Assembly (NCBI GenBank): GCA_964059195.1
Contig: CAXKWD010000006.1
Location: 179,054,825-179,118,824, forward strand
Direction: 5' to 3'
Origin: Ectobius pallidus
Taxonomy: Eukaryota; Arthropoda; Insecta; Blattodea; Ectobiidae
DNA length: 64,000 bases
Shown piece after piece: positions 58,801 to 61,400 of the stretch (its first letter is position 1; each line of letters starts with the position of its first letter). The position numbers and the translations under genes were made by a program. The notes under the pieces were generated by a model. The model was not told the DNA's origin and made no database searches. It worked only from the letters and a program-made list of their open reading frames with translations.

Positions 58801-61400
58801 CCATGACTTGGACCTTGGGTTGGGCACACAACATCGCGTGGGGATTCCCACTGCACAGCTGCATTCATGAATGGAGAGTTGTTGAAAGTGTTAGGCTGCG
58901 TGTATAAGACGAGTATAGTTTTTATAAATACATTTTGAGGAAAAATACATTCTTATATTCGGGCCAATAAGGTATTACACGATGCATTATAATGCATTGC
59001 AACCAGTGAAATGGCTATAAACGTATTACAGGGTGTCCAGCAGCCTTGAAAATCGGGAAAATCGGGAATTATGCTTGAAGTTTCCATGACTGGAAAAATC
59101 CTTGAATTATGCTTGAATTTTGTGAATCGTCGGGAAAAATCGCATAGAAGAGAATTTTTTTTAAATTGATAGTTTTTACCAAAATTCTATCATTTTTATA
59201 AATATTACTCACTAATATTTTTTTAAGTTGATAGTTTTTACGAAAATTCTACCATTTTCAGAAATATTAGTCATTAATATTCACTCATTGTGTCATATGT
59301 TCATAAATTTTTTAATATTAGTAAATAAAGCTATTGTTTTAAATTTTGGAAATTTAAGCCTTGAAATCCTTGAATTATGCTTGAATTTCTTCGGCTTGCC
59401 TCACTGGACACCCTGTATTAGGAAACGGTGTAAAATTGAAAATAAGATATTGTTTATCTGCTATAGGCTCAAATGTTTAAAGTATAAACATGTGATCTTA
59501 GGTATAAAAATGTTTAGGCCTCATACCTGAAAGTAAAACATGCCAGTGAAAGTCGAAGATATGAGCTATATAGAGATTTAAATTGTAACTTAAGCATTAA
59601 AACATGGACTAAGAGGCATAAATTAATTACAATATGGCTTGTCATATGCAAGTGCGATAGACAAGTGTATGTCAGATGTGCACAGCTCTAAATTACCAAA
59701 GTCACTGTAAAAGAAAATTGCATAGTGAGTCTTACTTGGCAAATTGAAAAGGCCTATAAAATGATCACTGAATATGCACAATAAGTCCAATTAAAATGCC
59801 TGGAAATGTTGTCTTCTAAGATTCGCTGAGAGGGCTTACACAGATTGCAGAAATGTTGCTAGGCCTATGCTTGAAACTTATTGCATAAGGTTAGTTTTCT
59901 TGCCTTATGTTATAAGGGGGGATACTTTCTACATATTCCCTCTTTATATCAAAATGAAATTTATCAAATGATGCTTGAATTTTGTGGTCGGGTTACATAA
60001 GTTCCCATATACATGTCCTCTTCTACAGCATAAGGCATTCGAGGAAATACAGTTTAACTTTGTGGATTAATTGGCAAAATGGAAGAACAGGTCGCCACTT
60101 AAGCTTCGCCCACCCCAGCCGAGCTTTGCTATGGTGATTGCTCGCTTCTTACTACAATACGAGGCATCCTCTTGAACCAAAACTTAAATGGATGAATTCT
60201 CGCTTCACACCCCAACGATCACTCGATGGCGTAGTGGATAAGATGACTGGCTATCATGCTTGCAGTCCCACGTTTGATTCCCGATAGGTCGAAAATTTAT
60301 AGGATAGGAATAGATAGGTAGGCTAAAGGAGAAAAGGGATTGAATAGTAGAAAGAGAAAAAAAGAGGAGAAAGGAGAAAATAATTCCAATTTTCAACACT
60401 GCTAGTAGTTCCAATGTTACCCCCTAGACGTCTCTCATTGTTGGCGATCTGTTCTTCTGTTTTCCTGATTAATTAACTAAATGCGTGTTATAGTAGTGAA
60501 AGTGTTGACTATCCTCAGTACTAGTGCGAATAGTTTACTGTATGTGAGATGCTTTTCAATAAACACAACAGTGAAATCTGCCTCTGTTTCTCTCCCTAGG
60601 AACATGTTCTGTTATCCTAACAAAGTTCAGAATTTATCTTCTCAGTAAATAATAATCACTTCCAACACCTATTCGTGAAATAGTCCTTATAAATCCTCTT
60701 CTGGATGAGTATTTGCATATATTGATCCCAGGAAATGTTATGTGGCAGAAAGCAATTCCCTAGGGATTAATAAAAATCGACCTTTTAAATTGTAGGTAGA
60801 AAGGAAGGTTAACCAACCTGGCTTCCTGCCAGATCACACTCGTGTGTTTCACTTGCGCTATTTGACTGCGGTGTTGTGACTGAGTTCTATATTGATGGTG
60901 TGTGTGAAATGCCAGGCTGTTAACTTGCATGTCAGCCCTGCGCTTACAACACAAGACACTTGAACAGCAATCAACTAATAAACCTTCGCACAAGGCTTGC
61001 AACTAAAACAATGTCTTCACTAATACCACCAATATCCCTCTCAGCCTGGGATTAGTTAATTACTTCTTAATATAAACTTCTGGCCCACTTTGTACAGCAT
61101 CTTTCTAAATTCTCTTTTCTATTTATATTACCACTGAATAATGGCCTCAGACGACACACTTCCACAATGTAAGATAGCTGAGCATATAGCAGACAGAATG
61201 TAAAATTTCTTGGAGGGCCCCCTTATAGTTAATTGATTGGGTGAGCCCTAAATTCGCCTCTGGCTTTCATTTGGATATGTAAGCATTTATAATGTCTTAG
61301 TGTTATTGTATTCCAGCTGTGTTTAATGTTACTGACTCCAGAATTTCATTTCAGGGCTGTAGACGGCAAGAAAGACAAAAAGAAGAAAGGACTCTTCTAG
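18391..61400 (+). CDS. pnut (SEPT7 orthologue): Septin-7 / peanut-type septin, nine coding exons
   Basis: A GTP-binding cytoskeletal protein that polymerises with other septins into hetero-oligomeric filaments at the cell cortex and cleavage furrow. Coding exons are 18391-18696, 29105-29483, 31386-31593, 35019-35271, 35711-35900, 38085-38250, 49519-49654, 50431-50594 and 61355-61400. All introns are GT-AG, phases agree, and the total is 1848 nt (615 aa plus stop). Residues about 1-197 are a Ser/Pro/Thr-rich extension. [20 protein letters not shown] begins the conserved part, with its basic stretch. The P-loop GESGLGKS is at 229-236, DTPG at 285-288, AKSD at 366-369, and the septin unique element with GRKYPWG ends near 442. 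A charged coiled coil spans about 505-600, and the tail is KKKKGLF. The close match to both vertebrate SEPT7 and fly peanut is from memory of those proteins. The 615-aa length exceeds the roughly 540 aa of the fly protein because of the N-terminus. Confidence 0.95.
18713..19175. mobile_element. TA-flanked MITE in intron 1, 16 bp from the exon 1 donor
   Basis: Left end CAGGGTGTTCATGAGTAACG and right end (complement) CAGGGTGTTAATGGATAACA are inverted repeats. They are flanked by TA at 18711-18712 and 19176-19177, as Tc1/mariner insertions are. No transposase. The left end lies almost against the splice donor at 18697. Confidence 0.8.
19178..20058. other. Intron 1 sequence, nothing definite
   Basis: A short tRNA-like scrap (TTGAGCTATC...GCGTTCGACTCCC) near 19190-19240 may be an old SINE. 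The rest shows no recognised feature. Confidence 0.35.
20059..20352 (-). repeat. Tandem ~75-bp repeats at the 3' end of a non-LTR retrotransposon
   Basis: About three and a half imperfect units, each containing CAGTCACAATACTTAGATTT, CATATTTTCAGTTTTTT and TTAATTAGTATTTTGTAAAG in the same order. Read on the minus strand this is the region following the RNase H frame, and the first unit contains the last codons and stop (encoding FETLQNTN*). The unit nearest the frame also contains a long T-run (A-run on the minus strand). One unit (near 20210-20265) is short. Confidence 0.75.
20326..21160 (-). pseudogene. 5'-truncated non-LTR retrotransposon: RNase H and C-terminal Cys/His motif
   Basis: Minus-strand frame whose recognisable part extends upstream of the first Met (21045) to about 21120, including [20 protein letters not shown]. 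Visible RNase H active-site context: E in NNQAEQ, D in [10 protein letters not shown] in [13 protein letters not shown]. The first catalytic Asp (usual TDGS motif) is absent, as is the whole reverse transcriptase, so the copy is 5'-truncated. Further on is a C-terminal [17 protein letters not shown] motif, as in R1/Loa/Jockey-group elements. It is intact as a frame over 239 codons, so fairly young, but cannot be functional. It sits antisense in septin intron 1. Confidence 0.9.
21161..21741. other. Intron 1 sequence, nothing definite
   Basis: AT-rich. No gene, RNA or repeat recognised. Confidence 0.3.
21742..22400. repeat. Dispersed repeat D, copy 2, interrupted by a hAT MITE
   Basis: Same sequence as 5405-5905, with the block TACCTATTGCAATCGATACC on the left of the inserted MITE and GATACCATGTCATGACTTTC on the right. 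It diverges in G-runs (e.g. near 22120 and 22270), typical of old noncoding copies. Confidence 0.65.
21778..21941. mobile_element. hAT MITE, family 'CAGTGGYGGACGCAG', copy 2
   Basis: Inverted ends CAGTGGCGGACGCAG / CTGCGTCCGCCACTG, with a perfect 8-bp target duplication GATACCAT (21770-21777, 21942-21949). The interior matches 14702-14835 (ATTTGACTTTCAACTT, TTATAAAACTGGCCACTTAG). The pre-insertion target is preserved at 5434-5441. Confidence 0.93.
22545..23545 (+). mobile_element. Helitron-like non-autonomous element, lineage 2, full length
   Basis: It starts TCTAATATATAAAATCGAAA after an A and ends with a GC hairpin (GCCCGGGTGACGCCGGGC) and CTTTTCAGCTAG before a T, matching the Helitron 5'-TC...CTRR-3' pattern between A and T. 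It includes a (GT)n tract near the 5' end. This 1001-bp copy is the best reference for the lineage, whose other members are 1360-2240, 13437-14339, 8566-9195 and 55984-56994. A 100-codon open frame inside is not a known protein. Confidence 0.82.
23546..23983. other. Intron 1 sequence, nothing definite
   Basis: No gene or repeat recognised. Confidence 0.3.
23984..24586 (-). mobile_element. Helitron-like element, lineage 1, minus orientation
   Basis: Read on the minus strand it ends GACGAAGCCGCGGGGATCTG then CTAG before a T, and begins near TCTATAATAATGAAAGG. The inside shares CTGGAAGCCGGATTTTTTAT-like and AAGAGGGATAAT blocks with 14586-15454 and 46858-47478. No coding capacity. Confidence 0.75.
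24587..25060. other. Intron 1 sequence, nothing definite
   Basis: No gene or repeat recognised beyond short AT tracts. Confidence 0.3.
25061..25480 (+). repeat. Dispersed repeat F, copy 2
   Basis: Shares CATACACAACCCAAATAAAA, GGCCAATACATTTTT, GTATTCAGAGTGGGTGGCTT-type and GAGAAAGCCGTCGCC blocks with 26150-26545, about 1.09 kb downstream, in the same order and orientation. Confidence 0.6.
25499..25784. mobile_element. hAT MITE, family 'GGTCCGCGGA', copy 2
   Basis: Inverted ends CAGTGATTCCCAAAGT / TTTGGGAACCACTG and a perfect 8-bp target duplication ATCTAGAA (25491-25498, 25785-25792). The interior matches 9474-9788 (AAGAAATAGGATATCCCGTA, AAGGAGTAAACTCTGTTTGT). No protein. Confidence 0.92.
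26055..26640 (+). repeat. Dispersed repeat F, copy 3
   Basis: Parallel to 25061-25480, with an internal short tandem duplication of GAAATTCATTACCATACCG around 26130-26165. Confidence 0.55.
26641..27894. other. Intron 1 sequence with a short interstitial telomere-type block
   Basis: Besides the CCTAA block at 27112-27146 listed separately, nothing is recognised. A somewhat GC-richer stretch at 27345-27440 has no open frame or motif. Confidence 0.35.
27112..27146. repeat. Interstitial CCTAA/TTAGG telomere-type repeat
   Basis: About seven imperfect CCTAA pentamers (CCTAATCTAACCTAACCTAA and onward), the complement of the insect telomere unit TTAGG. It is preceded by an (AT)n tract. A related degenerate GGTTA/TTTAG block is at 62076-62116. 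Confidence 0.7.
27895..28635 (-). mobile_element. Pogo/Tc1-like TA-type element, copy 2 (degenerate ends)
   Basis: Reverse orientation relative to 7026-7671. Shared blocks are TTATTGTGATCACTTTGGGA, CTGATAATATTAATCGATTG, TTTACACTAGCCATCACTGC and CATCCTGTGAGCTACATTC. Both termini have diverged, so the exact ends are approximate. Noncoding. Confidence 0.7.
28738..28828. repeat. (ATA)n microsatellite followed by (GAA)n
   Basis: About 22 near-perfect ATA/TAA trinucleotides to 28804, then five AGA/GAA units. It makes artefactual poly-Ile and poly-Ser open frames. Confidence 0.95.
29105..29483 (+). CDS. pnut: Septin exon 2 (residues 103-228 and first base of codon 229)
   Basis: Acceptor TTGTTCACAG|CTGCAG, donor GTAG|GTAAGT (29484, phase 1). 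The exon continues the N-terminal extension (Pro/Thr-rich, with a short Thr run), then has a charged segment and the conserved start of the septin core, [20 protein letters not shown], including its basic residues thought to contact membrane phosphoinositides. It ends FTLMVVG, the strand leading into the P-loop. A second AG six bases downstream (29110) is in frame and would drop residues LQ. Confidence 0.93.
29504..29722. mobile_element. One-ended fragment of the TAGGGCCCGGATTT hAT-like family
   Basis: Begins AGGGCCCGGATTTTTAGGCT and matches the right part of 3474-4258 read in reverse (CGTGGAATAGCCCTTT, CGTCTTAATAAAACATA, CTCGAAAAATAGC). The other terminus is missing, and it starts 20 bp inside intron 2. 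Confidence 0.7.
29795..29990 (+). repeat. Dispersed repeat F fragment
   Basis: Contains CTTCACATTCTTACATAGAA, TAAGAGGCATATT and GTGGGTAGCTTATAACTACC, as in the other F copies. Confidence 0.5.
29991..30864. other. Intron 2 sequence, nothing definite
   Basis: AT-rich. No gene or repeat recognised. Confidence 0.3.
30867..31362 (+). mobile_element. Foldback mariner-like element, copy 1
   Basis: Flanked by TA (30865-30866, 31363-31364). The ends are inverted: CGAGGGCTATTTTTTTTTCA on the left, TTTTTTAGCCCTCTC-type on the right, followed inward by TAAAATGAAAACC and its complement. The right half reads, in sense, mariner transposase text ([19 protein letters not shown], a catalytic-domain signature). 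The left half reads, in antisense, the transposase C-terminal region (complement encodes [15 protein letters not shown] text). It is a deleted, rearranged copy that cannot make transposase, and it ends 23 bp before septin exon 3. Confidence 0.85.
31386..31593 (+). CDS. pnut: Septin exon 3 (P-loop and switch regions, residues 229-297)
   Basis: Acceptor TTGAATTGCAG, donor AATTG|GTAAGT (31594, phase 2). Encodes the P-loop GESGLGKST, the [10 protein letters not shown] segment after switch I, and [13 protein letters not shown] containing the G3 motif. The intron 2 polypyrimidine tract is poor because a mariner-like element ends just upstream. Confidence 0.95.
31598..32075. other. Intron 3, 5' part: nothing definite
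   Basis: No gene recognised; the 92-codon minus-strand open frame (31795-32073) has no known domain. Confidence 0.3.
32078..32240 (+). repeat. Helitron-like lineage 1 fragment
   Basis: Shares GCAGAGATATGAGATTTTTT, GATTGAAGGGTGTCCG and CTCGAAGCCGGATTTTTTAT with 46858-47478. Neither terminus is present. A reversed relative is at 39608-39745. Confidence 0.55.
32257..32387. repeat. Tandem repeat, about 16-17 bp unit
   Basis: Repeats of ATAGGCTGTACCATAC(AA) and shorter CCATA units, around eight imperfect copies. Confidence 0.8.
32388..32490 (+). repeat. tRNA-derived SINE-like head
   Basis: CGGCATAGTCTGA resembles a degenerate A box and GGGTTCAATCCCCGA a good B box, about 45 bp apart. A retained tRNA is unlikely because the arms do not pair well. 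It runs directly into non-LTR coding text. Confidence 0.5.
32500..33128 (+). pseudogene. Non-LTR retrotransposon remnant, reverse transcriptase C-terminus (Jockey/CR1-like)
   Basis: Text reading [11 protein letters not shown] and [14 protein letters not shown], then, in the frame reaching 33089, [35 protein letters not shown] and [18 protein letters not shown], followed by a [19 protein letters not shown] end. These are the typical motifs after the RT domain. The segment between LDAKL and YGIRLWG is deleted and a frame change is needed there, so it is dead. The stop is at 33087-33089 and the 3' UTR follows. Sense orientation relative to the septin. Confidence 0.82.
33150..33580 (-). repeat. 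Second retroelement 3' end inserted in the first one's tail
   Basis: Starts with a T-run (33158-33168) and includes TTACCCCAAAGGAGC and TTTGGGGTTAGTTCC. The layout suggests a minus-oriented poly(A)-tailed retroelement 3' end. The resumed host text at about 33590-33690 ends with a short AATTAAAGAATT repeat, as LINE tails do. The boundaries are approximate. Confidence 0.4.
33700..34134. other. Intron 3 sequence, nothing definite
   Basis: No gene or repeat recognised. Confidence 0.3.
34135..34640 (+). repeat. Dispersed repeat B2, copy 2
   Basis: Uninterrupted parallel of 10360-10515 plus 11093-11570: TGTCTGTCTGTGTGTCTGTA, CAGATTTTCATGAAACTTAG, GAGATCTACAAGTTTGGTTC and TTGTATCTTAGACAGAGTT. Confidence 0.55.
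35019..35271 (+). CDS. pnut: Septin exon 4 (residues 298-382)
   Basis: Acceptor TTGTTTTCAG, donor AAACAG|GTAAAG (35272, phase 0). Completes the Cys of NSNCW, then [38 protein letters not shown] and [11 protein letters not shown]. The G4 motif reads AKSD where many septins, including the fly and human members as I recall them, have AKAD; the Asp that reads guanine is kept. Confidence 0.95.
35711..35900 (+). CDS. pnut: Septin exon 5 (residues 383-445)
   Basis: Acceptor CAATTTCAG, donor GAAG|GTATGT (35901, phase 1). Encodes [20 protein letters not shown], the [12 protein letters not shown] strand and the start of the septin unique element, [17 protein letters not shown]. The 439-bp intron before it is the second shortest and holds no repeat I recognise. 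Confidence 0.95.
36050..36318 (+). pseudogene. 3' end of a non-LTR retrotransposon
   Basis: Text reading [20 protein letters not shown], the typical last residues of Jockey/CR1-like elements, then a noncoding tail ending in AATAAAGTATTTTATTTATT with repeated TTTA units. Only about 270 bp remain. Sense orientation in intron 5. Confidence 0.75.
36947..37066. mobile_element. Small MITE with CACAGTCTAAACTGG inverted ends
   Basis: GCCACAGTCTAAACTGG on the left and CCAGTTTAGACTGTGCC on the right form inverted repeats around about 85 bp. No convincing target duplication is visible, so the superfamily is open. Confidence 0.65.
37325..37963. mobile_element. TTAA-flanked piggyBac-like non-autonomous element
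   Basis: TTAA at 37321-37324 and 37964-37967 bounds ends CCCTTTTTTGCACTCC and GGCAGTGAAAGGG; the CCCTTT/AAAGGG termini and TTAA target fit piggyBac. Internal short inverted words (TACTTACGAATG... and ...GATTCGTAAGCACCACTTAC) may be subterminal repeats. No transposase. Lies in intron 5, 121 bp before exon 6. Confidence 0.72.
38085..38250 (+). CDS. pnut: Septin exon 6 (residues 446-500)
   Basis: Acceptor GATTTCCAG, donor AATAA|GTAAGT (38251, phase 2). Encodes [40 protein letters not shown] and the linker before the coiled coil, close to both fly and vertebrate proteins. Confidence 0.95.
38300..38540 (-). repeat. tRNA-derived SINE, copy 1, minus orientation
   Basis: On the minus strand the head has TGGCACAGTGATTAAGGCAT (A-box region) and GGGTTCAATTCTCG (B box). 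The body shares CCAATGGAAAAA, CAGGGCC and TCCTGGTACT-type blocks with 45770-45998. About 50 bp downstream of exon 6. Confidence 0.65.
38541..40659. other. Intron 6, 5' part: repeat fragments, no gene
   Basis: Contains a reversed Helitron lineage 1 scrap (39608-39745, with CAGCTTTGAGATGTCCATCT) and a reversed repeat F fragment (39955-40150, AATACGGCCTCTTATTCTAT). Open frames at 38715-38924 and 39256-39606 lack recognisable domains. Confidence 0.4.
40664..41685. mobile_element. TTAA-flanked element with CACTTTCCACACC ends, containing a nested MITE
   Basis: TTAA at 40660-40663 and 41686-41689 bounds inverted ends CACTTTCCACACCGTGCC / GGCATGGTGTGGAAAGTG (17 of 18 matched). TTAA targets are used by piggyBac and Kolobok; the termini do not decide between them. 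It is 1022 bp with no transposase and carries another TIR element at about 40887-41141. Confidence 0.8.
40887..41141. mobile_element. MITE with GTGYGCGGGCAAAGAGAGTT ends, nested
   Basis: GTGCGCGGGCAAAGAGAGTT and, inverted, AACTCTCTTTGCCCGCACAC, continuing to TAAGTCCAC. The inverted repeats are about 28 bp with one mismatch. The exact outer ends are uncertain; a TA target is possible (GTATATAG on the right). Inserted inside 40664-41685. Confidence 0.78.
41690..42319. other. Intron 6 sequence with a T/G homopolymer
   Basis: A TTTTTTTT/GGGGGGGGGGGG tract at 42104-42121 could be a decayed MITE edge. Nothing else recognised. Confidence 0.3.
42322..42883. mobile_element. Foldback mariner-like element, CAGGGTTTGTCAG family
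   Basis: TA at 42320-42321 and 42884-42885. The ends CAGGGTTTGTCAGAAAAGTA and its complement continue as nearly perfect inverted arms for at least 105 bp, and with divergence for about 270 bp. Each arm reads outward as transposase C-terminus (right arm in sense: [19 protein letters not shown]; left arm in antisense: DAFDAWKSC and GGANFETF). The short centre keeps an N-terminal-domain scrap (EEVSDEARAGRPLTT). The catalytic region is absent, so it is non-autonomous. Confidence 0.85.
42886..44736. other. Intron 6, central part: nothing definite
   Basis: No gene recognised. Repeated words GGCTTAGCCCACTCTCTCAC at 43718 and 43873 suggest a local duplication of about 155 bp spacing. Confidence 0.35.
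44739..45452 (-). mobile_element. Pogo/Tc1-like TA-flanked element, copy 3
   Basis: TA at 44737-44738 and 45453-45454; ends CAGTGCACGCCGCTTATTGT and (complement) CAATGAATGCCGCTTAATGT. This is the best-bounded copy of the family and gives its length, 714 bp. Noncoding. Confidence 0.82.
45770..45998 (-). repeat. tRNA-derived SINE, copy 2, minus orientation
   Basis: Minus-strand head: TAGCGTAGTAGTTGACGAG (A-box region) and GGGTTCGATCCCCG (perfect B box), about 45 bp apart. The body ends near GTAAAGTAAAGTG, a possible A-rich tail. Shares body blocks with 38300-38540. Confidence 0.72.
45999..46857. other. Intron 6 sequence, nothing definite
   Basis: A lone CAGTGGCGTAACTCGAGAA at 46325 looks like one end of a hAT MITE, but no partner was found. 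No gene. Confidence 0.3.
46858..47478 (+). mobile_element. Helitron-like non-autonomous element, lineage 1, uninterrupted copy
   Basis: It begins TCTATATTAATAAAAGGAAG after an A and ends GCGGGCGAAGCCGCGGGCAA then ATGCTAG before a T: a GC hairpin 5-6 bp before CTAG, the Helitron signature. At 621 bp it is the uninterrupted relative of 14586-15454 and preserves the MITE's empty target at 46961-46968. Confidence 0.85.
47480..48582. other. Intron 6 sequence, nothing definite
   Basis: No gene. The word GAGAACTTG recurs in several places (48086, 48231, 48529), without a clear unit. Confidence 0.3.
48583..49224. mobile_element. hAT-like element with CAGGGGCGCCCAT ends
   Basis: Left CAGGGGCGCCCAT and right (complement) CATGGGCGCCCAT, bounded by an 8-bp CACACACA on both sides (48575-48582, 49225-49232). 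Because the target is a simple repeat the duplication is weaker evidence. G- and C-rich subterminal blocks resemble other hAT MITEs here. No transposase. Confidence 0.7.
49519..49654 (+). CDS. pnut: Septin exon 7 (residues 501-546, start of coiled coil)
   Basis: Acceptor TTCTTGTTGAAG, donor GCTGAT|GTGAGT (49655, phase 0). Encodes [20 protein letters not shown] and ends [12 protein letters not shown], a strongly charged heptad-type segment. The 11.3-kb intron before it is the longest of the gene. Confidence 0.93.
49835..50280 (-). repeat. Retroelement 3' tail-like segment in intron 7
   Basis: An (ATA)n start, then TTTATTTTGCCTGGCAGAGT and AT-rich text. The position of the simple repeat suggests a minus-oriented retroelement 3' end. 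No protein motif seen. Confidence 0.35.
50431..50594 (+). CDS. pnut: Septin exon 8 (residues 547-600, rest of coiled coil)
   Basis: Acceptor TTGGTTTCCAG, donor AAAGA|GTAAGT (50595, phase 2). Encodes [20 protein letters not shown] through [14 protein letters not shown]. The codon split by the donor is GAG in the unspliced text, and the next triplet is TAA (50596-50598), so intron retention would end the protein at ...NSKE without the lysine tail. Confidence 0.95.
50626..50872. mobile_element. MITE with GCTTGGTTCTAAAAGGGCCA ends
   Basis: Inverted repeats of about 24 bp (GCTTGGTTCTAAAAGGGCCA and, inverted, TGGCCCTTTTAGAACCAAGC). The interior repeats the words GCCA(A/G)TGTCTGA twice. No clear target duplication. 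It begins 31 bp inside intron 8. Confidence 0.75.
50873..51346. other. Intron 8 sequence, nothing definite
   Basis: No gene or repeat recognised. Confidence 0.3.
51353..53594 (-). mobile_element. Decayed DNA transposon with 6-bp target duplication, superfamily unassigned
   Basis: Ends TAGGGTGGCCC and GGGCCACCCTA are bounded by perfect CCGTGC on both sides (51347-51352, 53595-53600). The inverted repeats continue, less perfectly, for about 150 bp; CAGTGCTCAAC near 51485 and its complement near 53470 mark their inner part. A 2242-bp element with broken minus-strand coding text. A 6-bp duplication excludes hAT (8 bp) and mariner (TA). Dada (6-7 bp) and, as I recall, IS3EU use such lengths, but I cannot assign it by protein. 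Confidence 0.85.
51658..53194 (-). pseudogene. Broken transposase-like protein of the 6-bp-TSD element
   Basis: Likely start at ATG 53194-53192 ([20 protein letters not shown]), then frame changes near 53095, 52757, 52600 and 51917. Segments in order: [123 protein letters not shown]; then [14 protein letters not shown] and a helical C-terminal part ending PSSSKD. HWDGK and CFDT could be the first two acidic residues of an RNase H-like DDE core; that is inference. I have seen proteins with this HWDGK/CFDT/ACRHH pattern in animals but cannot name the family. Confidence 0.7.
53601..53872. other. Intron 8 spacer between two transposons
   Basis: Nothing recognised; the 78-codon minus-strand open frame is partly the flank of the transposon end. 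Confidence 0.3.
53875..54565. mobile_element. Foldback mariner-like element, copy 2 of the CGAGGGCTATTTT family
   Basis: TA at 53873-53874 and 54566-54567; outer ends CGAGGGCTATTTT and, diverged, AAAAATAGTCCCC. Inverted arms of roughly 240 bp: the right arm reads in sense [20 protein letters not shown], a mariner C-terminus, and the left arm reads on the minus strand [14 protein letters not shown]. The middle holds sense text around the catalytic domain with stops. Closely related to 30867-31362. Confidence 0.87.
54568..55983. other. Intron 8 sequence, nothing definite
   Basis: AT-rich. GGGTGGGACAT occurs twice (54931, 55114). No gene. Confidence 0.3.
55984..56994 (-). mobile_element. Helitron-like element, lineage 2, minus orientation, eroded 3' end
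   Basis: On the minus strand it starts TCTAATATATAAAATCGAAA and ends near ACGCGGGCGACGCCAGTATA, where the hairpin is present but CTAG is replaced. An (AT)n tract lies at 56060-56078. Interior as in 22545-23545. Confidence 0.72.
56995..58096. other. Intron 8 sequence, nothing definite
   Basis: No gene. The words CTGCCATCTGTAG(G/C)TAAATA at 58067 and 37862 suggest an undefined shared repeat. Confidence 0.35.
58099..58972. mobile_element. TA-flanked element with CCGTATTGGCC ends
   Basis: Left CCGTATTGGCCTGAATATAA and right (complement) CCTTATTGGCCCGAATATAA, bounded by TA at 58097-58098 and 58973-58974. 874 bp with no recognisable transposase; Tc1/mariner-pogo type by flanks. Confidence 0.75.
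59029..59415. mobile_element. TA-flanked MITE with CAGGGTGTCCAG ends
   Basis: CAGGGTGTCCAG and CTGGACACCCTG, with TA at 59027-59028 and 59416-59417. The interior holds two copies of an about 62-bp unit (59156-59217, 59218-59280, AAGTTGATAGTTTTTACGAA) and repeated CTTGAATTATGCTTGAATTT. The outer CAGGGTGT is shared with 18713-19175. Confidence 0.8.
59418..60204. other. Intron 8 sequence, nothing definite
   Basis: No gene or repeat recognised. Confidence 0.3.
60218..60420 (+). repeat. tRNA-derived SINE
   Basis: GATGGCGTAGTGGATAAGAT is a good A box and CGTTTGATTCCCGA a good B box about 42 bp downstream; a G/A-rich body follows. The acceptor stem does not close, so I do not call it a tRNA gene. 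Confidence 0.6.
60425..61354. other. Intron 8, 3' part: nothing definite
   Basis: No gene recognised. Ends with the exon 9 acceptor. Confidence 0.3.
61355..61400 (+). CDS. pnut: Septin exon 9 (C-terminal tail, residues 601-615 and stop)
   Basis: Acceptor CAGAATTTCATTTCAG. The first base completes GAG, then [14 protein letters not shown] and TAG at 61398-61400. The lysine-rich GLF ending closely matches the end of fly peanut as I recall it, which supports this small, distant exon despite its 10.8-kb intron. Confidence 0.92.

Noticed and set aside
60218..60290. Possible tRNA gene (good A and B boxes)
   Set aside because: The acceptor and anticodon stems do not pair convincingly and it has a SINE-like body; kept as a SINE.
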